A stretch of DNA of 64,000 nucleotides. It comes from Paenibacillus sp. 1011MAR3C5 (GTDB lineage Bacteria > Bacillota > Bacilli > Paenibacillales > Paenibacillaceae). The notes below the pieces were generated by a model. It had not been told where the DNA came from. It searched no databases and saw only the letters and a program-made list of their open reading frames with translations. The first letter of the stretch is position 1; the number at the start of each line of letters is the position of its first letter. Both the position numbers and the translations under genes were made by a program. The stretch is from positions 868,001-932,000 of the forward strand of contig NZ_QZCF01000002.1 in the NCBI RefSeq assembly GCF_003591485.1, written 5' to 3'. Below, piece by piece: positions 34,267 to 44,418 of the stretch.

Positions 34267-35562
34267 ATGAGTTTTTTTCGTTATCTGTTTCATGATCGGA
34301 GTGATAATCTCCGAGCTTTAATGCTGCTTGTCGGTTTTTCCCTATTTTATATCGTTATGAACGTACCGTTTCTGACCTATATGAATCAAAACATGGCTGC
34401 TATGATCGAAGTTAGTCCTTTCTATGGTATGCCGTTTACGCTTAACTTATTTAATTTTGACCCTTCGATGTACTACGGCAACGCAACAGTCATTCATCCG
34501 CTTCTTAATTTCATATCCGATCCGCTCGCTTATGCTTCGAGATTTTTCACAGATCAATTCTTCTTTGCAACGGTACAGTCGGTCATGAACGCGCTCAATG
34601 TTGTCATGATCTATTATTACTTGCGCAAGGATCGTCGCGAGAGCTGCTTCACGCCTTTATTGTTCGCGATATTTTTTGGCGTCGCCTCTTATCAAATATT
34701 CACAGCTATGATTCCGGATTCGTATCCGTACGCCCAGTTCATCATTATTCTGTCGGTGCTCTATATGCAGTACAGCAGGGCGGAAGGCAAGCTGTCCGTA
34801 TGGCCCAACGCTTCGTTGGCTTTGGGCAATTTCGCCGTCACTTCGACGAACATCGTGCCGTTTATGAGCGCTTTAGTCTTCGACCTCTTCAACAGGGAAG
34901 TCAAAAGCAATCTGATGAAGCTTATACGAATCGTGCTTGTTTTTCTGGTGCTGGTCTTTGCTGTCACACTGCTCCAGTACGTTATATTCGGACAATCCTG
35001 GTATACAACCTGGTTAAAAGCGATTCATGCTGGCGGCTTCAGCTATACCGCTCCATTCTCGCTCAGTCATCATTGGAAAGCTCTATATATGCTTGTCATA
35101 AGCCCTATACTGACACCGGATATGGCATTCATCGATCCGAGGCCGGGGATGGTCGCATTCGCAACCAACCTTGCGCTTCCGTATCCGTGGTATGTGCAGG
35201 CTATCGGCCTATCCCTGATCGTGCTGGCTATCCTTGGATTCATTAGAGGGATCAGGTCGCGTGACGCGTGGTCTTTGGCCGCTTATATCGGATTTGCCGT
35301 CGGCTTGCATATTGTAATAGGGTTCGGCTTGGGAACGTTCCACTACGACATGTACCTATATGCAGGACATTACTTATTCGCCTTCTTCCTGTTGGCCGCA
35401 CGGTTCGTGATGCAATTGGACCAACGGAAAGTAAAGAGGGTGTTGATCGGTCTGATCCTGTTGTTCGTCATTGTTACGCTAGTCAACAATGTCGTCCAGC
35501 ATATCGAGACATTCGATTTAATCGAACAGTCGTATGCGCAGATGGATAAAGCGGGGGAGTAG
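34267..35562 (+). CDS. Polytopic membrane protein, candidate GT-C glycosyltransferase
   Basis: A 431-residue protein with about ten to twelve hydrophobic segments. Not firmly recognised. The layout (large external loop after the first helix, NLFNFDPSMYYGNATVIHPLLNF) is like GT-C polyprenyl-phosphate-sugar-dependent glycosyltransferases, but no diagnostic DxD or ExD motif can be pointed out with confidence. As the last gene after the flippase-like pair it is the natural candidate to transfer the lipid-linked sugar to an outer acceptor. GGAG at 34255 precedes ATG 34267. Confidence 0.6.
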   Translation: MSFFRYLFHDRSDNLRALMLLVGFSLFYIVMNVPFLTYMNQNMAAMIEVSPFYGMPFTLNLFNFDPSMYYGNATVIHPLLNFISDPLAYASRFFTDQFFFATVQSVMNALNVVMIYYYLRKDRRESCFTPLLFAIFFGVASYQIFTAMIPDSYPYAQFIIILSVLYMQYSRAEGKLSVWPNASLALGNFAVTSTNIVPFMSALVFDLFNREVKSNLMKLIRIVLVFLVLVFAVTLLQYVIFGQSWYTTWLKAIHAGGFSYTAPFSLSHHWKALYMLVISPILTPDMAFIDPRPGMVAFATNLALPYPWYVQAIGLSLIVLAILGFIRGIRSRDAWSLAAYIGFAVGLHIVIGFGLGTFHYDMYLYAGHYLFAFFLLAARFVMQLDQRKVKRVLIGLILLFVIVTLVNNVVQHIETFDLIEQSYAQMDKAGE

Positions 35563-35578
35563 AGCTACACATCATAAT

Positions 35579-35618
35579 GGGACATTCACTATGTAAGATG
35601 GTGATGTCCTTTTTTTTC
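35579..35618 (+). terminator. Terminator of the UbiA-HAD-SMR operon
   Basis: Stem GGACATTCAC / GTGATGTCC (one bulge) followed by T8. Confidence 0.85.
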
Positions 35619-35767
35619 TGCTTACCAGGATAATGGAAATGAGGCGGGCGATTGCTATAACCGCCCCTATAACCGCAGTTAGATTTCATGATCTATGAAT
35701 TGATTTATAATTCGGGAATAGGTTGATGTTGAAAAAAATCTATCAATAAAGGCGGGTTAAATCAGTA

Positions 35768-38700
35768 ATGAATGGTGAACTGAATGGAATGAGAGGAACG
35801 AAAGGGAGATATCTATCTTTTTTAACAGCACTTTTTCTTTTGATAGGAATCGTGCCGTTTCAAGTGTTAGCCGACTCGAACAGTACGATGACAGGCTCAG
35901 GAACGGAAGCCGATCCATACCTCATCATGACGCTGGATCAATTGAATGCAGTGCGAAATCATTTGAGCGCTCACTACAAGCTCGAGGCGGATATTGATGC
36001 TTCGGAGACCGCTGACTGGAGCAATGGCGATGGTTTTATCCCCATTGGCGGCGCCGGAAAGGCCAGCAGCCAGTTCACCGGCGTATTCGACGGACAGGGA
36101 CATGTCATCCGCGGGCTGACCATCAAACAGCCCTTGTCCGAGAACATCGGTCTGTTCGGGATCGTCGGCTCCAGCGGAGTGATAAGAAATGTCGGTCTAG
36201 AGGGAGTCTCCATCACTGGAAAAATCTACATAGGCGGACTGGCAGGGCGCAACTTTGGCTCAGTGGATCAGTCCTACGTTACCGGCGCTGTCAACAGCAG
36301 CAGCGGCATCGACAGCGGTATCGTCGGCGGGTTAGTGGGCTACAATGGCATCGGCGGCACAATAACCAACTCCCACGCCGCAGGCGCTGTCAGCGGCACA
36401 ACTTATGTCGGCGGGCTGGTCGGGCGCAATGACGACACAGTGAGTATCTCCCACGCTAACGGGACCGTCAACGGCACCTCCATTGTCGGTGGGCTTGTAG
36501 GAGACAACGAAGGCGGAATAGTGAGCCAGTCCTACGCTACAAGTACCGTCAGCGGGAGCGGTGAGAATGTCGGCGGGCTGGTCGGGTATAATCTTTTTAA
36601 CGGTGTTGTAAGTCAGTCATACGCCACTGGCGCCGTCAGCGGACGGAGTTATGTCGGCGGGTTGGTGGGGGGCACTGACTTTGGCTTGATAGGCGAGTCC
36701 TACGCCACAGGGATCGTCAGCGGCACCCAATTTGTCGGAGGTCTGGTGGGGTACAATTACGAAGCTAAATTGAGCAACGGTTTCTGGGATAAGGAAACGA
36801 CCGGCCAGAGCAACGCCTGCGGATACGGAACCTGCATGGAAACCGGCCTCACCACCGCGCAGGCTCTGACACAAACGAGCTATGCCGGCTGGGATTTCAC
36901 GAATACCTGGTTTATAGTCGACGGATCGACTCGGCCGCTTCTTCGGTCCGAATGGTCAACGACCATTCGGAATGCCCATCACCTGCAATTGATGGCGATG
37001 GATCTCACGGCGAATTACACGCTGGCTCAGAATATCGACTTCGGCGATACGTTCAACGATAGCAGCCGTTCCGACATGTGGGCGACGAGTTCGAGCGATG
37101 GCGCCGGCTTCGCACCCATCGGTAGCGAAGCCAGCAAGCCCTTTACCGGCTCATTCAACGGCCAGGACCACACGATCCGCAATCTCATGATCAAACGTCA
37201 AGGAGTCGATAATATCGGCTTGTTCGGAATGATCGGTTTCGGCAGCGTTGTACACAGTGTAGGACTGGAGGTTGGCTCCGTCAGCGGCCATAATTCTATT
37301 GGCGGGCTGGTGGGATACAACAATGGCGGCACGGTGGATAAGGCTTACACGACAGCAGAAGTAAACGGAGATTCCTATGTTGGCGGCTTGGTGGGATACG
37401 CTGGCAGCGATGCCGCAATCACACTGTCACACGCCGCCGGCAGTGTTAGCGGCTCCTTCAGCGTCGGCGGGCTAATTGGGAATTTAGGCGATAACAGCAC
37501 CGTTGCCCAATCCCACGCCGATGGCAGCGTCAACGGTCAATTCAATGTCGGCGGGTTGGCGGGAAACATGGATAGGGGCAGTACGATCAACCAGTCCTAT
37601 GCTACCGGCAATATCATCGGCACGGATTTTATAGGCGGGTTGGTGGGTCGAAATGAGGGAGGCACGTTGAGCAATGTCTACGCCACCAGTTCCGTTGCAG
37701 GTCGGGCGGAGGTTGGCGGACTAACGGGACGCAATGTGGGCGATATCACCCATACTTATGCGGTTGGCAGCGTCACGGGCAGCGGCGACGTCGGCGGGCT
37801 GGTTGGGCGGAATTTCGGTAGGGTGTCCGCAAGTATCTATAACAAAGAAACGACCGGTCAATCCGACTCCGGCAAAGGCGAGTCACGAAGCACATCGGAA
37901 ATGAAACAGCGCGCTACGTTCAATCCCGACTGGGATTTCACACAAATCTGGAGCGAACAAGAAGGCAAGGCCTATCCAGTCTTGCAGGGCATAGCCGCCA
38001 ATATTGGAGTAGACTTGGCTCCTCCTACAGCCCTAAGTGCAAAGATAGAGGGTGAACATCCCGACCGTGTTATCTTATCATTCGATGAAGAAGTAAGCAT
38101 TTCAGATAGCGACGGAGTAACGATTAACGCGGATGGTCATGCTGCGACGATTACGGACATAAAGGGGACGGGAACAAAGTCCCTCACTTTTACTGTCAGC
38201 GAAAGGTTCGAACAAGGTCAGCATGTTCTCCTTTCCTACGATGAGCAGTCAGGAACGATCTTGGACTTGGCGAACAATCCAATGCGAAGTGTAACGGACT
38301 ACAATGTAGAGCATCAGCTCCCTGAGGATAAGACGCCGCCAACGATTATGATTACGATGACGAAAGCGGACGGAAACGATTATGAAGACGGCACATGGAC
38401 CAACCAGAGTGTTACGTTAAGCGCAGCGGCATCGGATGCGAACGGTGTAAGCTTGTTCGAATATTCTCTTGATAGCGGCGCGACGTGGAGGACTTATCTA
38501 TCGGATATCGTCCTTCAGGATGATGGCGTTTATACGCTCTCCTTCAAAGCGATTGATACGGCGCATAATGAATCGGTTGAAACACGTACAGTAAAGCTCA
38601 GTACGAGCGGACTTAAGCTGACACCGACGTTGACCAAAGCGGACGGAAGCGCTTATACGAGCGGCGCTTGGACGAACGCAAGCGTTACCGTGAGCGCCTA

Positions 38701-41260
38701 TGCCGAGGCTAGATTCGGGGAAATCACCGGTTTCACCTATACGTTAGATGGAGAAACCGCGCAAGCTTACGAGAATAAGGCACCGATCGTGATTTCAGAC
38801 GAAGGCATGCATACGATTATATTCCAGGCGGAGGACAGGGCGGGTAATACGCTGTCTGCTGAACTCACGGTGAAGATCGACAATACGCCGCCAACGATTA
38901 TGATTAAGATGATGAAAGCGGACGAAAATGATTATGAAGACGGCACATGGACCAATCAGAATGTTATGTTAAGCGCAGCGGCATCGGATGCGAACGGTGT
39001 AAGCTTGTTCGAGTATTCTCTGGATGACGGCGCGACGTGGAAGACCTATCAATCGGATATCGTCCTTCGTGATGATGGCATTTATACACTATCATTCAAG
39101 GCAATTGATGCGGCGCGTAATGAATCGGTTGAAACACGTACAGTAAAGATCAGTAAGAGCGGACTTAAGCTGACACCAACGTTGACCAAGGCGGACGGAA
39201 GCGCTTATACGAGCGGTGATTGGACGAACGCAAGCGTTACCGTAAGCGTCTATGCTGAGGCGGGATTCGGGGAAATCACCGGTTTTACCTATACGTTAGA
39301 TGGAAGAACCGCACAAGCTTACGAGAATAAGGCACCGATCGTAATTTCAGACGAAGGCATGCATACGATTATATTCCAGGCGGAGGACAGGGCGGATAAT
39401 ACGCTGTCTGCTGAACTCACGGTTAAGATCGACAAAACGCCGCCAACGATTATGATTACGATGACGAAAGCGGACGGAAACGATTATGAAGACGGCACAT
39501 GGACCAACCAGAGTGTTACGTTAAGCGCAGCGGCATCGGATGCGAACGGTGTAAGCTTGTTCGAGTATTCTCTGGATGACGGCGCGACGTGGAAGACCTA
39601 TCAATCGGATATCGTCCTTCGGGATGATGGCATTCATACGCTCTCCTTCAAGGCAATAGATGCGGCGCGTAATGAATCGGTTGAAACACGTACAGTGAAG
39701 ATCAGTACGAGCGGACTTAAGCTGACACCGACGTTGACCAAGGCGGACGGAAGCGCATATACGAGCGGTGATTGGACGAACGCAAGCGTTACCGTGAGCG
39801 CCTATGCCGAGGCGGGATTCGGTGAAATCACCGGTTTCACCTATACGTTAGATGGAGGAACCGCGCAAACTTACGAGAATAAGGCACCAATCGTGATTTC
39901 AGACGAAGGCAAGCATACGGTTATATTCCAGGTGGAGGACAGGGCGGGTAATACGCTCTCTTCTGAGCTCGCGGTGAAGATCGACAAGACGCCGCCAACC
40001 GTTGGCTACAGCCCGAATGGCAGTGAAACGTGGGCGACATCGACCGAAACAACGGTGACTGTTGCCGATACGGGAAGCGGTGCCGACGCATCCACGGTTC
40101 AGTATGCTTGGACAACCGACGCTACTACTCCGGTTGAAGGCTGGATGCCATTTACGAACGGAGCAGCGCTCACGAAAAGCGGCGCCGATGGAGAATGGTA
40201 TTTGCACATCCGGGGAAGGGATTTGGCAGGAAATGTGGGGAACGCGGCATCCGAACGATTTCGGCTGAAAACCCGTGAATCCAATCCTTCAAGCGGCAGC
40301 GGGCTGCCGAGCAATACCTACCTAGTAGGAGTCGAAGGGAGTACGATTTCTTTTGGCGAGGGGCAAATCATCATCCCTGCTGGAGCGGTACATCAACCTT
40401 TGTATTTAACCATTAACGAAATCACAGGCACAGATGCTCTTCCTTTGTCCGATAGACAAAGGCTGATAAGTAAAGTGATCGAGTTCAAGAAGGATCAAGC
40501 AGAAAAATTCGACAAGGATGTGACCATAAGGCTTCGATTTGCCGCTGAATCACTTCGAGAAGATAACGTTGAAATCAGCCTTTACTGGCTCAATGAAGCA
40601 ACGAATGAATGGATAGAACTGAATAATATCGGGATCGAATGGGAGAAGGGCGTCGTAAGCGGTACAACCGACCACTTTACTAAATTTGCAGTTATTGCGA
40701 AACCTGTAGTGGAAAATGAACCTGGCGTTCACTTTAACGATATGAAAGGTCACTGGGCGGAAGAAAACATTAAGAAACTCGCTAGCATTGGCGCAGTGAA
40801 CGGCTATAGGGACGGGACCTTCAAGCCAGACAGCGCAATTACCCGAGCAGAATTCACCGCGATTTTGGTTCGAGCGCTTGGTGTTCCGAATAAAAAAAGC
40901 AACGTATTCACCGATATGACGAATCATTGGGCAAGAGAGGCCATTTCCACCGCGAATGCGTACGGAATTATTCATGGATACGATCAGCATACCTTTGCGC
41001 CTGACGATTTCATTACGCGTGAGCAAATAGCGGTGATGGTGGTAAACGCTCTGCAGTTAGAGGATGTGCAAGCAACTAAAACCTTCGCCGATCATGGCGA
41101 GATTTCTACATGGGCACAAAAGGCAGTCGTTGCTGCAGTAGAGCATGGAATGATTGCCGGTTATCCGGATAACACGATGAAACCCCAAGCGCATGCAACC
41201 AGGGCGGAATCGGTAACTATCATAATAAACGCTATCGAGAAAAAACGAAAAATCGAATGA
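35768..41260 (+). CDS. Secreted SLH-domain surface protein with GLUG and Ig-like repeats
   Basis: An 1830-residue cell-wall-bound protein. Seen in order: a signal peptide (hydrophobic 15-35, cleavage near VLA-DS); two blocks of GLUG repeats (GGLVGYN..., SQSYATGAV...), about residues 120-340 and 480-690, separated by a GFWDKETTGQS-type segment; a SwmB-like domain (about 755-855, VILSFDEEVSISDSDG); three tandem 184-residue Ig-like units (about 856-1407); a further Ig-like unit; a ZU5-like segment (about 1520-1640); and three SLH domains (about 1655-1830: FNDMKGHWAEENIKKL, FTDMTNHWAREAI, and a third). SLH domains bind pyruvylated secondary cell wall polymer. It is probably an adhesin or polysaccharide-binding protein. 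No enzyme motif seen. Confidence 0.93.
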   Translation: MNGELNGMRGTKGRYLSFLTALFLLIGIVPFQVLADSNSTMTGSGTEADPYLIMTLDQLNAVRNHLSAHYKLEADIDASETADWSNGDGFIPIGGAGKASSQFTGVFDGQGHVIRGLTIKQPLSENIGLFGIVGSSGVIRNVGLEGVSITGKIYIGGLAGRNFGSVDQSYVTGAVNSSSGIDSGIVGGLVGYNGIGGTITNSHAAGAVSGTTYVGGLVGRNDDTVSISHANGTVNGTSIVGGLVGDNEGGIVSQSYATSTVSGSGENVGGLVGYNLFNGVVSQSYATGAVSGRSYVGGLVGGTDFGLIGESYATGIVSGTQFVGGLVGYNYEAKLSNGFWDKETTGQSNACGYGTCMETGLTTAQALTQTSYAGWDFTNTWFIVDGSTRPLLRSEWSTTIRNAHHLQLMAMDLTANYTLAQNIDFGDTFNDSSRSDMWATSSSDGAGFAPIGSEASKPFTGSFNGQDHTIRNLMIKRQGVDNIGLFGMIGFGSVVHSVGLEVGSVSGHNSIGGLVGYNNGGTVDKAYTTAEVNGDSYVGGLVGYAGSDAAITLSHAAGSVSGSFSVGGLIGNLGDNSTVAQSHADGSVNGQFNVGGLAGNMDRGSTINQSYATGNIIGTDFIGGLVGRNEGGTLSNVYATSSVAGRAEVGGLTGRNVGDITHTYAVGSVTGSGDVGGLVGRNFGRVSASIYNKETTGQSDSGKGESRSTSEMKQRATFNPDWDFTQIWSEQEGKAYPVLQGIAANIGVDLAPPTALSAKIEGEHPDRVILSFDEEVSISDSDGVTINADGHAATITDIKGTGTKSLTFTVSERFEQGQHVLLSYDEQSGTILDLANNPMRSVTDYNVEHQLPEDKTPPTIMITMTKADGNDYEDGTWTNQSVTLSAAASDANGVSLFEYSLDSGATWRTYLSDIVLQDDGVYTLSFKAIDTAHNESVETRTVKLSTSGLKLTPTLTKADGSAYTSGAWTNASVTVSAYAEARFGEITGFTYTLDGETAQAYENKAPIVISDEGMHTIIFQAEDRAGNTLSAELTVKIDNTPPTIMIKMMKADENDYEDGTWTNQNVMLSAAASDANGVSLFEYSLDDGATWKTYQSDIVLRDDGIYTLSFKAIDAARNESVETRTVKISKSGLKLTPTLTKADGSAYTSGDWTNASVTVSVYAEAGFGEITGFTYTLDGRTAQAYENKAPIVISDEGMHTIIFQAEDRADNTLSAELTVKIDKTPPTIMITMTKADGNDYEDGTWTNQSVTLSAAASDANGVSLFEYSLDDGATWKTYQSDIVLRDDGIHTLSFKAIDAARNESVETRTVKISTSGLKLTPTLTKADGSAYTSGDWTNASVTVSAYAEAGFGEITGFTYTLDGGTAQTYENKAPIVISDEGKHTVIFQVEDRAGNTLSSELAVKIDKTPPTVGYSPNGSETWATSTETTVTVADTGSGADASTVQYAWTTDATTPVEGWMPFTNGAALTKSGADGEWYLHIRGRDLAGNVGNAASERFRLKTRESNPSSGSGLPSNTYLVGVEGSTISFGEGQIIIPAGAVHQPLYLTINEITGTDALPLSDRQRLISKVIEFKKDQAEKFDKDVTIRLRFAAESLREDNVEISLYWLNEATNEWIELNNIGIEWEKGVVSGTTDHFTKFAVIAKPVVENEPGVHFNDMKGHWAEENIKKLASIGAVNGYRDGTFKPDSAITRAEFTAILVRALGVPNKKSNVFTDMTNHWAREAISTANAYGIIHGYDQHTFAPDDFITREQIAVMVVNALQLEDVQATKTFADHGEISTWAQKAVVAAVEHGMIAGYPDNTMKPQAHATRAESVTIIINAIEKKRKIE
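38333..39988 (+). repeat. Three tandem 552-bp in-frame repeats
   Basis: The sequence ACGCCGCCAAC begins each unit at 38333, 38885, 39437 and the boundary 39989, exactly 552 bp (184 codons) apart. The units are nearly identical in DNA, so they arose recently and may change in number by recombination. Confidence 0.95.
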
Positions 41261-41287
41261 CCCCAAATAAATGTCTCAAATTGCAGG

Positions 41288-41331
41288 AAAAAGGATGAAA
41301 CCCGTCATATCGGAGTTTTATCCTTTTTTTC
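41288..41331 (+). terminator. Terminator of the SLH protein gene
   Basis: Arms AAAAAGGATGAAAC and GTTTTATCCTTTTT with a T7 tract. The next 270 bp to 41598 are AT-rich and show no gene. Confidence 0.8.
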
Positions 41332-41598
41332 AGTTTTCACTCCTTACTATTTCACAAAACTCGTATTTTGTACATATGTATGTAAATCAGTTAAAGGCCA
41401 CTCCCTAAATGATTTATGTAATGTAACGGCTCTGAATTGACTGTTAATCATCTGAATTTTACTGCAGCTCTCATCTCTTCATCTATTTAGTGTGTCACAG
41501 TTGGTTTAATAACTCTCGTGATTTAGTGTGACCTGATACTGAGCCATGAATCAATACTCTCCTCTGGAATGGTTTAGGCACCTTTTCTAGATGAGTAT

Positions 41599-41775
41599 TT
41601 ACTGATTAATCCCGCGCATAAAATTTAAAATTGCTTCAATGCGTATTTTATCAGCACAATCTTCACAACAAAAAACCTTAACCTTTCTTTCCTTGGCTTG
41701 TTTATATTTTAGTGAACCTTCGTATACTCTGATTGTTTTTTTACAATTATAGCAAAGTACATCATAGTAAAACAT
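41599..41775 (-). CDS. Small Cys-rich putative zinc-binding protein
   Basis: A 58-residue protein starting at ATG 41775, which has AAGGAGGT just upstream on the minus strand (a start at 41796 is in frame but unsupported). Seen: MFYYDVLCYNCKKTIRVYEG and FCCEDCADKIRIE, giving two Cys pairs (CxxC and CxxC) able to bind one zinc. It follows the TetR gene by 22 bp on the same strand. Function unknown. Confidence 0.75.
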   Translation of the reverse strand: MFYYDVLCYNCKKTIRVYEGSLKYKQAKERKVKVFCCEDCADKIRIEAILNFMRGINQ

Positions 41776-41797
41776 TAATAACCTCCTTGGTGACATA

Positions 41798-42427
41798 TCA
41801 CTTCTTAGTTGATATATCGAAGATTGTAATCAGTTCTCTCGTATATTCCTGAATATCTAAATGAGGCTTTCTCATTAATTCCATGGTGAACCCGTCAATG
41901 GCATTTCTTATTGTTAGCGCCATCACCCTTGCCGATGATTTGGTAAATTCCCGAAAAACTCCTTCTTGCATCCCTAGAGTGAGAATATTTTCAATTGGAA
42001 CTAAAACAGCTTCATCATGGTCTGCTGCAAACTGAAGTTTACCATCAGCAGTTATCTTATTAGAAAGCAATTCAATAACAGCGAAAACATGCTGCCGATT
42101 TTCATCTACAAATGAAAGATTGGATTCAATATACACCCGAAGCATTTCTTCAGGAGATTTTTGAGCTTCTATTCGTGGAGCAATATATGATTGCCAAGCC
42201 ATATAGTATTCGATAGCTACTTGCTCCAATAATTCCTCTTTATTTTCAAAGTGATAAGAAATAACTCCTTTACTGATTTTCGCACGTTTTGCAATCTCTC
42301 CTAAAGAGGCTTGAGTGTAACCTACTTCTGCGATTGTCTCAATCGCACATTCCACAATTTGAGCTCTACGGGCTTTTTCGATGAATGACCTTTGCTTTTG
42401 GTCAGTTGGTTTATTTTTTATACTCAT
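41798..42427 (-). CDS. TetR/AcrR-family regulator
   Basis: A 209-residue repressor. Seen: N-terminal helix-turn-helix (IVECAIETIAEVGYTQASLGEIAKRAKISKGVISYHFENKEELLEQVA) and a BetI/YcdC-like ligand domain. A palindromic operator candidate sits immediately upstream (42438-42453), so autoregulation is likely. The only coupled gene is the small Cys-rich protein, so the effector is unknown; the transporter such regulators usually control may have been lost from this region. Confidence 0.92.
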   Translation of the reverse strand: MSIKNKPTDQKQRSFIEKARRAQIVECAIETIAEVGYTQASLGEIAKRAKISKGVISYHFENKEELLEQVAIEYYMAWQSYIAPRIEAQKSPEEMLRVYIESNLSFVDENRQHVFAVIELLSNKITADGKLQFAADHDEAVLVPIENILTLGMQEGVFREFTKSSARVMALTIRNAIDGFTMELMRKPHLDIQEYTRELITIFDISTKK

Positions 42428-42437
42428 ATTTTAATTT

Positions 42438-42453
42438 TAGTACAGTCGTACAA
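42438..42453. promoter_or_regulatory. Operator candidate for the TetR regulator
   Basis: Inverted GTAC (42440-42443) and GTAC (42448-42451) within TAGTACAGTCGTACAA, 11 bp upstream of the tetR start. Confidence 0.5.
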
Positions 42454-42866
42454 GAAAATCAAATAAAAAACCATATAGATCGGCTTTATGAGGGTTCAGT
42501 TTCATGCCTGCAGTAGTGACTATTATAGTCCAATTATTATAAGCAGTGTACGTATAGGGGCTCCTCTTTGTGAGGTTTGAGGGGCATTTTTCCATTAATG
42601 CTGTTTAAAAAATCAAAATAGACATATTTACTTATACTGGTAAAAATATAAACTATAGGTAGACATGTACAAGTAGTTTAATTATAAGTGTCTGCTTTAG
42701 CGAGGTTATGCGTAAAAGGGGTGATGCTTCTAATCGTAAAACCATAATGTGTAATCGATCATTTAGAACAGCATTAGTTGAAAAGTAAGGAACATACAAC
42801 AAGTCGCTGACAGAAGTGATCTCCGATTGGATATTCTATTTATCAAATTAGAGGAGATGGTGTTTA
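42454..42866. other. AT-rich intergenic region
   Basis: No gene seen. A weak GC-rich hairpin region around 42558-42592, followed by T5, may be a decayed terminator. The last part carries the ribosome site AGAGGAG of the secreted protein gene at 42867. Confidence 0.5.
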
Positions 42867-43071
42867 ATGAAGTCTCGTAAATTAGTGATGTTATTTGTTG
42901 TTGTTGCAATGTTGCTCGCATTACCGTTAAGCGCAAGTGCTAGTGACGTAGGAACGATTCAAGGACAAGGAAATCTTGTTGTTTCTGGTACTTTCAGCGG
43001 GGCTGGAACCCCATCAATATTGATCTGGTCCTACCGCAGGTGCTGATTTCACTACGATTGCGTTCTATTAA
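42867..43071 (+). pseudogene. Small secreted protein gene, frameshifted
   Basis: ATG 42867 follows GAGGAG at 42851. The product begins with a signal peptide (MKSRKLVMLFVVVAMLLALP, then LSASAS) and a mature part DVGTIQGQGNLVVSGTFSGAG. The frame stops at 43046 after a basic tail SYRRC. In another frame the region continues GPTAGADFTTIAFY to a TAA at 43071, which looks like the true C terminus, so one frameshift near 43020 is likely. A real 59-residue product remains possible. No family recognised. Confidence 0.55.
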
Positions 43072-43549
43072 TACCTAATCGAAGGTGACAATATTCAATT
43101 AGTAGCAGAAGCCCTTCGAATCGGCTGATGAATGGTAACCCTCTTGTGGATCACAGTTCAATCGGACGATCAAGGGCTTCTCTACATTTGAGCTGCTAAT
43201 TCTTCATAACAGGAATCCTTACTTCACAACGATCAGGAAATTGGTTAAGGTTTTCTCCATTTTTGGTCCTTGTCGTCCTCGTTTTGCCTCCGAGTGTAAA
43301 AGAATCCTTCTAACCAATTCTGTAGTTCATATCCTTATCCCCTTCTCCGCAACGGTCATTCCTGTTAGCATGTGGAACATTTTTTGGGACTATTCCAACG
43401 GTCTGTTCTTGACTTGCCATTGGAAACTGTTTAACCAACATCTATTCCATTATTTTATAGGCGATCACGTATGCCCATTTCAAAATTCCACCAAAATCCA
43501 ATCCATCCTATTATATCGGTAAGCCAATTTTCGCGGGATGGCGAAGCGG
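43072..43549. other. Region with no convincing gene
   Basis: About 480 bp. A 93-codon frame at 43241-43522 on the plus strand has no ribosome site and an unlikely composition (rich in Phe, His, Cys), so it is not called. The right end joins the IS110 remnant. Confidence 0.5.
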
Positions 43550-44360
43550 CTAAGCAACCTGTTTCATAAGAAGAGCTCGATTCGGTTCGTAAGCTTCGCC
43601 ACTGCTTGCCATGGCAACCAGAATGCGAGCGAACTTGCCGACCAGTTTCATTACCGAGCGTATCGATTTCATGTTCTTGCTTTTCACATTCGCTTCATGT
43701 AGGCGCTTGAATGATTCATCGTTCAAGATTAGAGCCATGGTTGCCATGAACAAGACATGTCGGAGCCTTGGTCGGCCGCGTTTGCTAAGTGACATCTAGC
43801 CGTTCCACTTGCCGGAACTCGATTCGGCCAAGTTGAGGCCGGCTTGCCGTAGGAGCGCATTACCATGCGAATAGCCGCTGAGGTCGCCGGCTTCGACTAG
43901 AATGCCTGCAACAGACAGGACGCTTATGCCTTTTATCGCAAGCATTAGCGTGGCTAGCGGGATCCGTTTATGCGTAACTGCTAATTCTTTCTCGATCACC
44001 TGCAACTGCCCGGTAGCCAGATCGTACTCTGCAAGCAGTTGCTTTAGATGGAGCTTGTAAGCTTTCCAGCATGCCTTGCGCCGACTGATTTAGCTGCTAG
44101 AACCAGCAACTCGCCGCTGATTCTACGTTCACCGCTGTGCCATTTCATGACTGTTTTCCAGCCGTCGAGTACCTGGCGAACGGTTAGCTTTTGAAAATCA
44201 GCAGGCGTTGAAAAGAGACGCAGTGTAGCGAGCGAACCGGAGCCAATGAGGTGCTTATATGCCTGCCTCATTTCTGGAAACACAATGTCGACCCAGCGAT
44301 GGATCTGGTTCTTGACGCTGACAAACGATGGACGATTGTCTCTCGATTCGCCATGAGGAC
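43550..44360 (-). pseudogene. IS110-family transposase remnant
   Basis: Three consecutive minus-strand frames give parts of one IS110-type (DEDD) transposase. Right (N-terminal side): VKNQIHRWVDIVFPEMRQAYKHL. Middle: the helix-hairpin-helix region IKGISVLSVAGILVEAGDLSGYSHGNALLRQAGLNLAESSSG. Left (C terminus): SLSKRGRPRLRHVLFMATMALILND. Frame breaks or stops lie near 44044 and 43796, and the N-terminal catalytic part is missing. The remnant ends next to the IS4-like remnant. Confidence 0.85.
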
Positions 44361-44418
44361 TCGCAGTTCTATGAACACTTCTTGGCGTAGCCTCTTAAAA
44401 AACGAGGAGGTTTCGCCA

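Noticed and set aside
43241..43522. 93-codon ORF near the IS110 remnant
   Set aside because: No ribosome binding site, odd amino acid make-up, no recognisable family; likely chance in a decayed region.
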